A stretch of DNA of 64,000 nt from Cyanobacteria bacterium UBA2855. Lineage in GTDB: Bacteria; Cyanobacteriota; Vampirovibrionia; Gastranaerophilales; Gastranaerophilaceae. The stretch is taken from positions 27,900 to 91,899 of the forward strand of contig DEFJ01000024.1 of the NCBI GenBank assembly GCA_002350725.1, in the 5' to 3' direction. This document shows, in pieces, positions 26,633-35,629 of the stretch (position 1 is the first letter of the stretch; every line of letters starts with the position of its first letter). The position numbers and the translations under genes were made by a program. The notes under the pieces were generated by a model, which was not told the origin of the DNA, did no database searches, and was given only the letters and a program-made list of their open reading frames with translations.

Positions 26633-26655
26633 AAAAGAGCCTTTACGGCTCTTTT
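26633..26655. terminator. bidirectional terminator beside the tRNA fragment
   Basis: AAAAGAGCC (26633-26641) pairs with GGCTCTTTT (26647-26655) around TTTAC. Read on the minus strand it comes right after the tRNA 3'-end fragment and ends in a T-run. It was probably the original terminator of that tRNA gene. Confidence 0.75.
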
Positions 26656-26664
26656 ATTAAAATC

Positions 26665-26684
26665 TGGAGAATAGGAGACTCGAA
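26665..26684 (-). other. tRNA 3'-end fragment, candidate attachment site
   Basis: The minus strand reads TTCGAGTCTCCTATTCTCCA: a T-loop TTCGAGT, the 3' T-stem CTCCT, the acceptor 3' strand and a terminal A. The 5' half of the T-stem is missing, replaced by A/T sequence. Such a 20-bp relic is what integration into a tRNA 3' end leaves at one junction. The intact tRNA was not found in the window. Confidence 0.55.
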
Positions 26685-26838
26685 AAAATATTTCTACTTT
26701 TTCTATCTTTTAGTATTGTACCGAAACTTATCATATCATTAAATTTCTTGTGAATTTACTTGACGTAATTTGTAGTAATTTTCGGGGACATAACGTAACT
26801 TTCGCCCCCCATCCGCCCCCTAAAAAATTAATTTGTAG

Positions 26839-26867
26839 TTGAATTTCAATATTAAATATGTTATAAT
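26839..26867 (+). promoter_or_regulatory. promoter for the predicted small RNA
   Basis: TTGAAT (26839-26844) and TATAAT (26862-26867) are separated by exactly 17 bp. The predicted start is about 26873-26874, the first base of the RNA's closing stem. There is no reading frame of useful size directly downstream on this strand. Confidence 0.6.
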
Positions 26868-26872
26868 ATAAT

Positions 26873-26962
26873 AGCTAACTCGTGAAGGGTGAAAGCTGGG
26901 TTCTCGAATGAGAGTAGGCTATATGCTTAGAATTCCTTTGCTCCTGGGGTTAGCTTATTTTT
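26873..26962 (+). ncRNA. predicted structured small RNA convergent with the DUF3644 gene
   Basis: The segment opens with AGCTAAC (26873-26879) and closes with GTTAGCT (26949-26955), which are perfect complements. TTATTTTTTG follows as a terminator-like tail. Inside, TTCTC-GAAT-GAGAG forms a second hairpin, and AAGG/CCTT blocks could pair. A near-consensus promoter starts exactly at the stem. The 3' third is antisense to the last nine codons and stop of the HEPN-type DUF3644 gene, so the RNA may be its antitoxin or guide-like partner. No RNA family was recognised. Confidence 0.5.
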
Positions 26963-27946
26963 TGTTTTTATATAATTTTTAATATTATCTAAAATGTTTT
27001 CTGGGTCTTTTTTTATTTCATCCAAAATAAATTCTATTGCTTGCAAAGAATAGGAATAGCTCGGACTTGAATTGGCTTTGTATATAAAACACCATTTTTC
27101 ATTTTCTTTTATCCCATAATATTTACAAAATAAATTAAAATGGTAAAAATTAAAAGTTTCAACTATTTCTCCTTTGTGTTTTAATACAGTATTTTGCCTT
27201 TTTAACTGCCTTGTAATTTCTGTACATACTTTTTTAGCTGTATATTTATGTGTTTCGTTTGGATTTTTAAGTTCTTTTATAATTTGAACTAGATTTTTAG
27301 AATTTTTATCAATAGCTACAGTATCAGTAGCTTTTTCTTTATCTTTAGTTATGTAATAGTGATGTTCTATACGTATCGCAAAATTATTATTACTTTCCTC
27401 TGCAATTTTTGAAATCTTATCATTTAAACCAATAAGTTTGTGTGCAATTTGATCAGAATATTTTGCTTTAATCTCATTTTCATCAAAAAATTTCTCTTTT
27501 ACTACTAAGTTCAAAAAATTTACTGATATTAATTCTGTTATATCAACATTATGAAATTTTAACATTTTTTCATTAAAATTAAAAATACAAGATTGAAATA
27601 ATGGAACATATACCATTTCATATTCCTCGGTAATAAAGTGAGTACTTGTATTTCTTAATTCAATAATTTTCTCAAGATTTAACCTCAAGGGGTCTTTATC
27701 ATTCGTAAAAACAAGTTTTATACAATTTTCAAGATTTATAGTTCTATCCTTGTTATCTTTATAGTAAATGCTATTTTCACCCTTTGTATTAATTAAATGA
27801 GCTTTTAACATCAACTCCCAAGCATTACATATAAAAAAAGCAAATCCCTCAACTCGATATTTTATGGTTGGTTTGTTATAAATTTCAATTGCTAAAATAA
27901 ATGCTTCTTCTGCTTTGCTAATTAACTGTTCTACAAGATTTGTCAT
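26927..27946 (-). CDS. DUF3644 family HEPN-type protein
   Basis: The 339-residue protein matches DUF3644: SKAEEAFILAIEIYNKPTIKYRVEGFAFFICNAWELMLKA, SIYYKDNKDRTINLENCIKLVFTNDKDPLRLNLEKIIELRNTSTHFI. The RNTSTH motif at residues 98-103 fits the RxxxxH catalytic signature of HEPN ribonucleases. The C-terminal half is predicted helical with a charged central part. Such proteins are often defence or toxin components. Its 3' end overlaps the predicted sRNA on the other strand. AAAGGA precedes the ATG, and it is divergent from the ATPase gene at 28053. Confidence 0.75.
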   Translation of the reverse strand: MTNLVEQLISKAEEAFILAIEIYNKPTIKYRVEGFAFFICNAWELMLKAHLINTKGENSIYYKDNKDRTINLENCIKLVFTNDKDPLRLNLEKIIELRNTSTHFITEEYEMVYVPLFQSCIFNFNEKMLKFHNVDITELISVNFLNLVVKEKFFDENEIKAKYSDQIAHKLIGLNDKISKIAEESNNNFAIRIEHHYYITKDKEKATDTVAIDKNSKNLVQIIKELKNPNETHKYTAKKVCTEITRQLKRQNTVLKHKGEIVETFNFYHFNLFCKYYGIKENEKWCFIYKANSSPSYSYSLQAIEFILDEIKKDPENILDNIKNYIKTKNKLTPGAKEF

Positions 27947-28052
27947 GTGATATCCTTTTATTGTTAATATTATAGCATAAATTTTATTTATAAATACTTA
28001 TTATTTATGCTAATATTAGTATACAAATATATTTGTTTAATAAGGAGTAAGT

Positions 28053-29597
28053 ATGGCTGAGATAATTTTTAAAAGAAGCATGAATATAGGAACAATAAGT
28101 GCAGAAAGTGACCAGGATTTTTTGGAAAATTGTTTTCTTGAAACCCCTGAGTATGAAGAGCTATGCGATTTTAATAATAAAAAAATGATTTTACTAGGAA
28201 GAACAGGTTCTGGTAAAACAGCTCTAATTAATAAAATTAAAAACGATGTAGATTTCTATATCGAAATAAGACCAGATACATTTGCCTTGCAATATATTAC
28301 TAATGTTCCTACTGTATCAAGATTAATTAATGAAGATATTAATTTAGATATATTTTTTAAATTTTTATGGTTACATGAAATACTTTCTCAAATTATTAAG
28401 AGATATTTTGCGTACAATCGTAAAAACTTTATTGATACTTTAAATGAAAAAATCGATGATTTGGGTAGAATAAACCAGCTGAAAAAATATATGAGTGAGT
28501 ATGAGGGAATATTTTTTGATGAGGGAAGTACTGAAAAAATTACTAAAGATATTGAGAAACAAATTTCAGGAATACTTGGTGACGATTTGGCAAAAATACA
28601 AGGGAAATTAGCTTCTAATGTTAAACAAGAAATAGAAGTTAAAGCCTCGCAGTATATTAATAATAAACAAATAAAACAATTGAAAAACATAATAACTTTG
28701 TTTAAAGAATATTTTTCTTCCAACAAACAAAGGTCTATAGTTGTTTTTATTGATAATTTAGATGAAAACTGGATAAATAATGAGACAAAATATAAATTAA
28801 TAGACTCTTTATTAAATGCGATACGATTATTTGTTGATATACCAACATTTAAAATATTAATTGCAATGAGAGCAGATTTGTTAGCAAAAACTAGGGAAGT
28901 AACAAATCGACAAAATGAAAAAGATACTTCTTTTACTCTTAATTTGAACTGGACAAAAAAAATGTTAAAAGAACTTTTAAATAAACGTATTCAATATTTA
29001 TTTCAATACAAATATAAGAAAAATACAATTATTGGATTTGATGATATTTTTAACTTTGACGTAAAAGGTATGAATGCCGGAGAATATATTATTAGTCGAA
29101 CTATGATGCGACCTCGTGATGCAATAAGTTTTGTGAATCATTGTATTCAGGCAGCAGATAATGAAAATAATATTACAGAAAAAAATGTTTTAGATGCGGA
29201 AAAAATATTCAAAAGAGAACGATATGATGCATTAAAACATGAATGGGAAAATGTTTATGACAGCATAGATACATATTATAACATTTTAAAGGAACTTGGT
29301 TCTTCTTTTAATTATAAAGAACTTATAACACCTGAAAAATTTAAAAAAATCGAAACAATTGCATACGATAGTGACTATATGGCAGATAAATTATCTAAAG
29401 TAGCCAGATATGATGGTGATAGAAGTAGAGAGAAATGTATAAAAGATTTACTAAATATTCTATTTACAATTGGATTTATTGGTATAGTGGACACAGAAAC
29501 AAATTCCATAGATTATTCTACACCTTATCGTTCTACTTTATCAGAATTAGATTTTGATGAAAATTTACAATTTGCAATTCATCCATTATTCAAATAA
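28053..29597 (+). CDS. P-loop ATPase (Sll1717 type)
   Basis: The 514-residue protein starts with FKRSMNIGTISAESDQDFLENCFLETPEY and has Walker A GRTGSGKT (about residues 49-56). Walker B is VVFIDNLDENW, and FKILIAMRADLLAKTRE is a sensor-like segment. This matches the P-loop ATPase, Sll1717 family, STAND/KAP-like NTPases often found in variable defence loci. The C-terminal ~150 residues may be a winged-helix and effector-binding part; no nuclease motif is seen. GGAG precedes the ATG. Divergent placement from DUF3644 suggests shared control. Confidence 0.75.
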   Translation: MAEIIFKRSMNIGTISAESDQDFLENCFLETPEYEELCDFNNKKMILLGRTGSGKTALINKIKNDVDFYIEIRPDTFALQYITNVPTVSRLINEDINLDIFFKFLWLHEILSQIIKRYFAYNRKNFIDTLNEKIDDLGRINQLKKYMSEYEGIFFDEGSTEKITKDIEKQISGILGDDLAKIQGKLASNVKQEIEVKASQYINNKQIKQLKNIITLFKEYFSSNKQRSIVVFIDNLDENWINNETKYKLIDSLLNAIRLFVDIPTFKILIAMRADLLAKTREVTNRQNEKDTSFTLNLNWTKKMLKELLNKRIQYLFQYKYKKNTIIGFDDIFNFDVKGMNAGEYIISRTMMRPRDAISFVNHCIQAADNENNITEKNVLDAEKIFKRERYDALKHEWENVYDSIDTYYNILKELGSSFNYKELITPEKFKKIETIAYDSDYMADKLSKVARYDGDRSREKCIKDLLNILFTIGFIGIVDTETNSIDYSTPYRSTLSELDFDENLQFAIHPLFK

Positions 29598-29602
29598 ATG
29601 GT

Positions 29603-30988
29603 TTAAACCTTACTACTAACCTTTAAACTTTCATAAAACTCATCCATTTTGTTGGCAACTTTTGCCTCTTTTGATTTGATGATATGAGAGTATGTGTTTA
29701 GGGTAATATTTTTATCTGCGTGTCCTAAACGACTACTTACTGTTACTATATCTTCTCCGGAAGAAATTAACAGGCTTGCATTAGTATGTCGAAGTTGATG
29801 AAACGTTATTTTGGGTAGATTATGTTTTTCTAAAAAGTTTGTAAACCATATGTAAGGGCGATGAGGAGCTATTGCAGTACCATCATCATGCAGAAATACA
29901 TAAGGTTCATTTTTATATGCAGTTCCAAATTTCAACTTATTCTTTAACTGTTGTTTTCGGTATAATTTTAACATGTGCATAACAGTTTTAGACACTGTAA
30001 CTGTCCTTATTCCTGCGTCAGTTTTTGGTTTATCTTCTAAAACCCCATAACCCATAATATAATGACGTTGTTTATTTATACTTATTACAGATTTATTAAA
30101 ATCAATATCATCCCAAGTTAACCCCGTAAGTTCGCCCTTTCTCATGCCTGTATCTATTGCAAGGTAAACCATAACTTTATATATCAGGGGTTCTTCGTTT
30201 AAAACATTTAACATTACAGATATTTGTTCATCATCATAATATTTAGCTTTTGGTTTTTGTCCCCTCCTTATGTCAATACGATTTGACGGATTATCTTTTA
30301 TAACATTCCATTTTACGGCAGTAGAAAGAATTGTACTAATCACTCCCATATATAGATGTATAGTTTTTGCGGAAAGTTTTTTGTCTGTTTCACAAAAAAA
30401 CATTTTTTTAAGGTTCAAGTCGTACGCATTACATATTTTTTGAGCAATAGTGTAATCTACTTTCATACCTGCTTTTAATCTTTTTGAAGTTTTAAAACTT
30501 ATGCCTGCAGTTTTTTCTATTTGAGTAGGAGTATAAAAAGAAAGAAACTCACATAATTTTGGTGCAGGAGTATACTTTCCATCAAACCTGATACTATCTC
30601 CATTTAGATTTTTATAAAAACTAAGAAGGTGTATCGGTTGCAGTTTGCTAATTATTACATGTCCAAGTGCAGGTATTATTCGTTGTTCCAGTTTTTTCTT
30701 ATACGAAACAAGAGTTGCCGGACTAAGATTTATTTCGGCATAATCTTTTAGCCATCTTTGACAGAATTGAGCAAAAGTTAGTGTTTTTCCATCTAAGTAA
30801 TTACCACCTAATACTTCCTCTTCAAATAGTATTAGTTGACGATTTAACTCTTTCTCACGTTGGGTAGGGGTAAGAGTTTCACAAAGCTTAATTGTTTTAC
30901 GTTTTCGTACTCTTTTACCAGTCGAGTCTAAACCTGTATCAACTACCAATCTGTATGTATTTTTTGAACGATGCTCATAATGTGCCAT
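29603..30988 (-). CDS. int: tyrosine-type site-specific integrase with inserted HTH
   Basis: The 461-residue protein begins with an arm-DNA-binding domain (YRLVVDTGLDSTGKRVRKRKTIKL) and a core-binding SAM-like domain (FAQFCQRWLKDYAEINLSPATLVSYKKKL). The catalytic domain has Arg in DTGMRKGELTGLTWDDID, HQLRHTNASLL and the nucleophile Tyr in HADKNITLNTYSH. Unusually, residues ~145-200 hold a Cro/XRE-like HTH segment (YTPTQIEKTAGISFKTSKRLKAGMKVDYTIAQKICNAYDL) inserted in the core-binding domain. It should catalyse integration at the nearby attachment site. It is convergent with the ATPase gene. Confidence 0.92.
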   Translation of the reverse strand: MAHYEHRSKNTYRLVVDTGLDSTGKRVRKRKTIKLCETLTPTQREKELNRQLILFEEEVLGGNYLDGKTLTFAQFCQRWLKDYAEINLSPATLVSYKKKLEQRIIPALGHVIISKLQPIHLLSFYKNLNGDSIRFDGKYTPAPKLCEFLSFYTPTQIEKTAGISFKTSKRLKAGMKVDYTIAQKICNAYDLNLKKMFFCETDKKLSAKTIHLYMGVISTILSTAVKWNVIKDNPSNRIDIRRGQKPKAKYYDDEQISVMLNVLNEEPLIYKVMVYLAIDTGMRKGELTGLTWDDIDFNKSVISINKQRHYIMGYGVLEDKPKTDAGIRTVTVSKTVMHMLKLYRKQQLKNKLKFGTAYKNEPYVFLHDDGTAIAPHRPYIWFTNFLEKHNLPKITFHQLRHTNASLLISSGEDIVTVSSRLGHADKNITLNTYSHIIKSKEAKVANKMDEFYESLKVSSKV

Positions 30989-31143
30989 TTACTATTACCT
31001 TTTTTCAATTTTTATTATCCACCGTTTTTTTAAAATCCGTAATCATTTTCTTAAATTTAATCTAAACACATGTATTAGTGATACTACCGATACTATACAT
31101 ATATAGACACTTGTAGTATCGGTAGTATCGTTTATATCAGGAA

Positions 31144-32574
31144 TTAAGCAAATAAATCTTCAATTTCTTCATCGAAAGTGAAAAAACAATCCGTTTTAAA
31201 ACGATGTATTCGTTTTCCATTACTTCCATTTCGTGGAGAAGGTATATATTCAATTTTGTCTTCTTGTAACATTAAATCTTTATATTCCTTCAATATTTTG
31301 GCTATTTGGGATTCTGATTCTTGTATATAACACTTGTATTTTTCTTTGAGAAATTTTTTTAATTCTTTCATTGTCCCTTCCCAGTGTTTTTCCTTATCTA
31401 ACATTTCCCGAATAATTCTAATAATATTATTCTCATTGTATTTTTTTAGGATACGCCTTTTTTCCTGTTCGTCAGGATTGCCAAGAAAAACCCATTTGAG
31501 TGTTTGAGGATTAAAAGTTAATGCTAATTCATCATCTTCCACATCTCTGCCTCTAATATACATAGTACTTTCATCTTTCTTATTTTTTAATACTATAGCA
31601 GTATCTGCACAACCAAAAATACCGTTAGTACCAGAAATTTGATTAAATACATCTTCTTCTTTCTTTCCTTCTTTTCTTAGGTGATGGACAATAATAATGC
31701 AAATGGAATACTTGTCCGCAAAAATTTTAAGCTGACTCAAGTCTGAATAATCTTTTGCGTATGCATTTTGGTTTTTACAAAGATTACCTCTTATTTTTTG
31801 CAAAGTATCAATAACTATTAACTTTATATTAGGATTTTCTTTCAGATAGTTCTCTAAGATAGTAATTAAATGGCTTTCTAAAGTTATTGCTTCAGTACAG
31901 ATATAAAAATCCTCTGGAGGTTCTTGACAGCACAGAATATTTTTTAATCGCTTTTTAACCCTATTTTTACTGTCTTCCGGAGTTAAATACAAAGTTCCGC
32001 TTTGATGCGTTTTAAAACCCAAAAAGTTTTCACCTTTTGCTACAGATAAGCATATATCCATAACCATCCAACTTTTACCATGTTTTGGCGGAGCTGCGAG
32101 TATTGTAATTCCTTGATATATTAAATTCTCAATACTGCAATAAGGTTCAGGAATATCTAAATTTATTAATTCTTGTGCCGATAATATCTCTGGCTTTGAA
32201 ATATTGTCAAAAATTGTATTAATTTGTCTTGATATCCCGCTTAAATTGTATTTCAAATACTCAATCGCTTGTGGTTTCTCAAAATTTTTGGTTCGCATCA
32301 GGTAGTCAATTATAGTCCCCCCAAAGTTGCCGTGTTTTCCAAAACAAAAAAAACTCTTTGTTTTTTTGAAGTAAACAAAACAATTGTTATGACCACATAT
32401 TGGACAATTTTTAAACTTAATTGTCTTTTGATTTTCTGATAATATATTATTACCCAGTTCTTCTCTTAAATAATTTTCAAAATCAAAACTTTGAATAAGA
32501 ATACTTAAATCACCTGTACAGTTTATATTTTGGGGTTGATGAATGTTTATTATTGTTTCAAAATTAATACTCAT
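31144..32574 (-). CDS. CHC2 zinc-finger and RecA-like helicase (RepA/primase type)
   Basis: This 476-residue protein joins an N-terminal CHC2-type zinc finger (KNCPICGHNNCFVYF, SFFCFGKHGNFGGTIIDYL) to a RecA-fold NTPase of the RepA/AAA_25 type. Walker A is APPKHGKSW, Walker B IKLIVIDTLQKIRG, and CIIIVHHLRKEGK is a sensor-like motif. A C-terminal winged-helix-like tail follows. It likely primes and/or unwinds the element's DNA. It overlaps the upstream primase-like gene by 11 bp, so they are coupled. Confidence 0.82.
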   Translation of the reverse strand: MSINFETIINIHQPQNINCTGDLSILIQSFDFENYLREELGNNILSENQKTIKFKNCPICGHNNCFVYFKKTKSFFCFGKHGNFGGTIIDYLMRTKNFEKPQAIEYLKYNLSGISRQINTIFDNISKPEILSAQELINLDIPEPYCSIENLIYQGITILAAPPKHGKSWMVMDICLSVAKGENFLGFKTHQSGTLYLTPEDSKNRVKKRLKNILCCQEPPEDFYICTEAITLESHLITILENYLKENPNIKLIVIDTLQKIRGNLCKNQNAYAKDYSDLSQLKIFADKYSICIIIVHHLRKEGKKEEDVFNQISGTNGIFGCADTAIVLKNKKDESTMYIRGRDVEDDELALTFNPQTLKWVFLGNPDEQEKRRILKKYNENNIIRIIREMLDKEKHWEGTMKELKKFLKEKYKCYIQESESQIAKILKEYKDLMLQEDKIEYIPSPRNGSNGKRIHRFKTDCFFTFDEEIEDLFA

Positions 32575-33088
32575 ATATTTTTACCTCCTTATCTGTTCCA
32601 AAAAATATTCTGTCTGCATTTATGCAAGATTTGTCTGCCTGTGGAAATAGTGATACAAGTGTTTCGGCTATGAATGCACGTTTTAAAGAATTTGTAATAA
32701 TTTCATCCATTGCAAAAATCAGGCGAAATTTAGGTTTTTCAAGTGTATGTGAAAAACTGTAATAGAATAATATCGGTTTTATCCCGTGTTTTATACATAC
32801 TTGCATTGCATCATCTACTGTCATTACAGGGATGTTGTCCTCGTCATTATCAATATCTACACAGAAAAGCTGCTGCCGAACCCAATTTTCAGCTTTCAAA
32901 CCGCCTTCTAATATTCCTGGACTAAAGGTTACGCCATTTTCAATGACATATTTTAAATATTTCAAAGTTACAAACTTGGGCTTACTACTTTGTACACACT
33001 TTTTAATTTGACCTATAATACTTCCATGAGGCTTTTGTTTACGTATTTTTCTGTCATATTGAATTAAAAATTTCTCTTGATTAGCCAT
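32564..33088 (-). CDS. small primase-like (AEP-related) protein
   Basis: The 174-residue protein includes LFCVDIDNDE, PILFYYSFSHTLEKPKFRLIFAMDE and DKSCINADRIFFGTD. These resemble the catalytic D-x-D and D-x-R-FFG segments of archaeo-eukaryotic-type primases found on plasmids and phages. The short length suggests only the catalytic core. Together with the downstream CHC2/RecA-like protein it could form a two-subunit initiator for replication. It overlaps the excisionase-like gene by 8 bp. Confidence 0.65.
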   Translation of the reverse strand: MANQEKFLIQYDRKIRKQKPHGSIIGQIKKCVQSSKPKFVTLKYLKYVIENGVTFSPGILEGGLKAENWVRQQLFCVDIDNDEDNIPVMTVDDAMQVCIKHGIKPILFYYSFSHTLEKPKFRLIFAMDEIITNSLKRAFIAETLVSLFPQADKSCINADRIFFGTDKEVKIYEY

Positions 33089-33323
33089 TATACCCTATCC
33101 TTTCTTTTATGTCGTCGTTTTGTGTCACTCCTGTGTTTTCTCCGGTATTCAAAAATTCGACTAATGAATCAAGGTTAATCAAAACTTTTCGACCTGATTT
33201 TATGAATTTTACTTCACAGTCTTGCCTTTTAATAAGTTGTCGTAAATAATAACAACTTAGGGCAACAGTTTCAGCTGCTTTTTTAATTGGCACCATCCTT
33301 GGTACTTGAAACGTTTTTTTCAT
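33081..33323 (-). CDS. excisionase-like helix-turn-helix protein
   Basis: An 80-residue protein with a MerR/Xis-type HTH: VPIKKAAETVALSCYYLRQLIKRQDCEVKFIKSGRKVLINLDSLVEFLN. Such proteins act as recombination directionality factors or element regulators. It is the first gene of the minus-strand replication operon, with GGAG just upstream of the ATG. Confidence 0.8.
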   Translation of the reverse strand: MKKTFQVPRMVPIKKAAETVALSCYYLRQLIKRQDCEVKFIKSGRKVLINLDSLVEFLNTGENTGVTQNDDIKERIGYNG

Positions 33324-33734
33324 TTTTTCTCCTTCTTCTTTGTATTTTTTTTAAAATTCTGGAGGATAATACCCCCCTATATATAGATACGTTTTTTTTG
33401 CAATTCCCCGTGAGCAAAATCGCATTTTTTGCGTAGTTGATTAAGTTTTGTAACAAAAATTTTTCTGATAAATCATACCAATACTAAGACTATGAGTGAA
33501 TTAGCTCGTTTTTAAAAATTTTACATTTCTTAATACAAATCACAATTAAGATTTGTATTTTTATAAAAATATTTAACCTTAAAAAATAGGCGATATTATT
33601 AATATTTATAAAAATTTTATAAAATTACATTTTTAAATATCTAAAAAAATCAAATCTTAATTACACACGAATATAAAAAATTTTTCTCAAGATTACTCTT
33701 TTTAATACAAAAATATATTCAGCAGTTTATAACA
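33324..33734. other. AT-rich non-coding region with long inverted repeat, candidate origin
   Basis: No credible gene is seen in these 411 bp. A perfect 12-bp inverted repeat, AATTAAGATTTG (33544-33555) and CAAATCTTAATT (33651-33662), encloses about 95 bp. That interior is almost pure A/T and includes the palindrome ATTTTTATAAAAAT near 33557. Its position beside the primase/helicase genes suggests an origin of replication or a large regulatory region. Confidence 0.4.
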
Positions 33735-34058
33735 TTATTTTACCGACTTATAGAACCGATACAGAAGCTCTACATCAACTTTTTCCTCTTTTATAGCCTC
33801 AAAGAGTTCCCTTTTTAAAATTTCTTTATCGTTTTTATGACTAAAATCAAACAGGTCTTTTGCCTCAACATCAAGTGCAGATATTATTTTTGACAAGGTT
33901 TCAGAAGTTACAAAATTGTTTCCACATTCAATTTTACTCAGGTTACGCTGTCCGATGCCGATTTTTTCAGCTAATTGTTCCTGAGTTAAATTTTTACTTT
34001 CACGAAGTTCTTTTATCCGTTTACCTAAAAGTTTTTTTATATCTGCATTATCTTTCAT
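33735..34058 (-). CDS. XRE-family repressor
   Basis: The 107-residue protein has a Cro/C1-type HTH, LGKRIKELRESKNLTQEQLAEKIGIGQRNLSKIECGNNFVTSETLSKIISALDV. A short helical tail follows (DNKEILKRELFEAIKEEKVDVELLYRFYKSVK-like). It faces the replication operon on one side and the zinc-ribbon genes on the other, and is divergent from the latter. It probably represses the promoter at 34129-34157 and its own. The family closely resembles the regulator at 57337. Confidence 0.87.
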   Translation of the reverse strand: MKDNADIKKLLGKRIKELRESKNLTQEQLAEKIGIGQRNLSKIECGNNFVTSETLSKIISALDVEAKDLFDFSHKNDKEILKRELFEAIKEEKVDVELLYRFYKSVK

Positions 34059-34128
34059 ACAGTCCTCACAATCCTATAATATGTTAATTTCATTGCAAAT
34101 ATAACGTAGTAAAAGAATGTAAAATAAT

Positions 34129-34157
34129 TTGCTTTACATCTTTAAAAAGTGTATAAT
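34129..34157 (+). promoter_or_regulatory. promoter of the zinc-ribbon gene cluster
   Basis: TTGCTT (34129-34134) and TATAAT (34152-34157) are spaced by 17 bp. The start codon of the first zinc-ribbon gene is at 34231. The divergent repressor's start is 71 bp away on the other side. Confidence 0.5.
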
Positions 34158-34230
34158 AGGCTTGTAAGTTCAATAAAATATTAAAAAACAACTTTAAAAA
34201 TTGTAAATAGTTATTTTGTTAGGGGTGTTT

Positions 34231-34944
34231 ATGAACAGTAAAACAAAAATTTGTCCGTTTTGTGGTGAAGAAATAAAAGAAGTAGCAATAAAGTGTAGAT
34301 ATTGTGGCGAATTTTTAAATGATAGTACTTCAAACAATCCTGAAACTATTGAATGCCCTTATTGTGCAGAAACAATTTTATCAACTGATACAAAATGTCC
34401 TCATTGTGATGAGTATTTAGAACCCAATTTTAAAAAAGATGTAAAAGATGCAATAATTGAATACATTAATTACACTGACAATAATTCTCAAAGTATTTTA
34501 ACTAATAATCAAATCTCAAGGGAAAAATTAACCCAATATGGAGTTTATATTGACAGCAGAGAAACTCCTCTTGTAATGTTGTATGAATCAGGTTTTTGGT
34601 CTTTAGGATATACAAAATTATTAATCACAGACAAAAAAATTTACTATAAATGTTTCAAAGATAATTACTTTACAGGTATTCTAGGCGGTATTTTAGGCAC
34701 AATTCAAGGTTCTTTTTACATAAAAAATTCACTAAGAATTGAAATCGGAGAACAAGATAGTTGTTTAGGTACAGCTTATATTGGACATCAATTGAAACAT
34801 AATAATGAGGTTATTGGTCTTGTAAGAATGGGAACAGAAATAGAATATGACGACAAGGCAGTTGATTATTTAAATGGTCTTTTTAACTATTTAGCAAAAA
34901 ATAAAATTATTAAATATCCTGTTAAAGAATATGCTTGGCAATAA
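34231..34944 (+). CDS. double zinc-ribbon protein
   Basis: About 237 residues. Two N-terminal zinc ribbons ([22 protein letters not shown], then [23 protein letters not shown]) precede a globular domain (residues ~75-235) with beta-rich segments such as [22 protein letters not shown], reminiscent of a PH-like or bacterial bPH domain. There is no membrane helix. The ATG at 34231 has AGGGGTG upstream; the in-frame start at 34216 lies before that site. It is the first of three zinc-ribbon paralogues. The function is unknown. Confidence 0.75.
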   Translation: MNSKTKICPFCGEEIKEVAIKCRYCGEFLNDSTSNNPETIECPYCAETILSTDTKCPHCDEYLEPNFKKDVKDAIIEYINYTDNNSQSILTNNQISREKLTQYGVYIDSRETPLVMLYESGFWSLGYTKLLITDKKIYYKCFKDNYFTGILGGILGTIQGSFYIKNSLRIEIGEQDSCLGTAYIGHQLKHNNEVIGLVRMGTEIEYDDKAVDYLNGLFNYLAKNKIIKYPVKEYAWQ

Positions 34945-34953
34945 GGAGTATGC

Positions 34954-35580
34954 ATGGAACGAAAAACAAAATACTGCCCATTTTGCGGCGAAGAAATAAA
35001 TATTAATGCTAAAAAATGCAAGTGTTGTAAATCTTGGCTGAATAAAAGTGAAGAAATGCCAGAAGAACAAGAATATTATGAAAATCAAAACGATTATAAC
35101 CAGAATAATAATTTTTGGAATTTTGCCGGATGTTTGACAGTAGTCATTTTAATTTTTTTAGGGCTAGCTCTTGGGATATTGTTTGGCGGTTCTGAAAACA
35201 CTAATGAAACAACAAATAATAATAAAAATGACACTATTAAATTTTTCAAAGAACTTTTATTTGGGGAAGAATTGGCATGTGACAGTAACTCTGTACAAAA
35301 TCTAGTTGTCAAAATTTTTAAAGAAAACAATCCTTATTACCTATCAAATATCAATTCAGTGTCTGATGTTTTTTTGGAATATCCTGTTGCAACTGCTTAT
35401 GATGAAATGCTTGATAAATATTCCTGTAAAGGCACTGTTATTGTAAAAAATTCACAAACTAATCAAGATTATCAATGTAATATTACATATACAGCACAAA
35501 CTGTAAAAGACGGGGTTTATGTTGAAACAACAGCTTGCACTTACCAAGAAGTGTTACTTAATTTATTAAGACATTTATAA
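34954..35580 (+). CDS. zinc-ribbon membrane protein
   Basis: The 208-residue protein has one zinc ribbon ([23 protein letters not shown]), an Asn/Gln-rich linker, one transmembrane helix (about residues 50-73), and an external domain with two cysteines. The topology places the ribbon in the cytoplasm. The gene begins 9 bp after the previous zinc-ribbon gene, and GGAG precedes the ATG, so they are co-transcribed. Confidence 0.7.
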   Translation: MERKTKYCPFCGEEININAKKCKCCKSWLNKSEEMPEEQEYYENQNDYNQNNNFWNFAGCLTVVILIFLGLALGILFGGSENTNETTNNNKNDTIKFFKELLFGEELACDSNSVQNLVVKIFKENNPYYLSNINSVSDVFLEYPVATAYDEMLDKYSCKGTVIVKNSQTNQDYQCNITYTAQTVKDGVYVETTACTYQEVLLNLLRHL

Positions 35581-35629
35581 AAATAAAGTATTATTTCAAT
35601 ATCAATAAAAATTATAAACGGAGGTTGTT

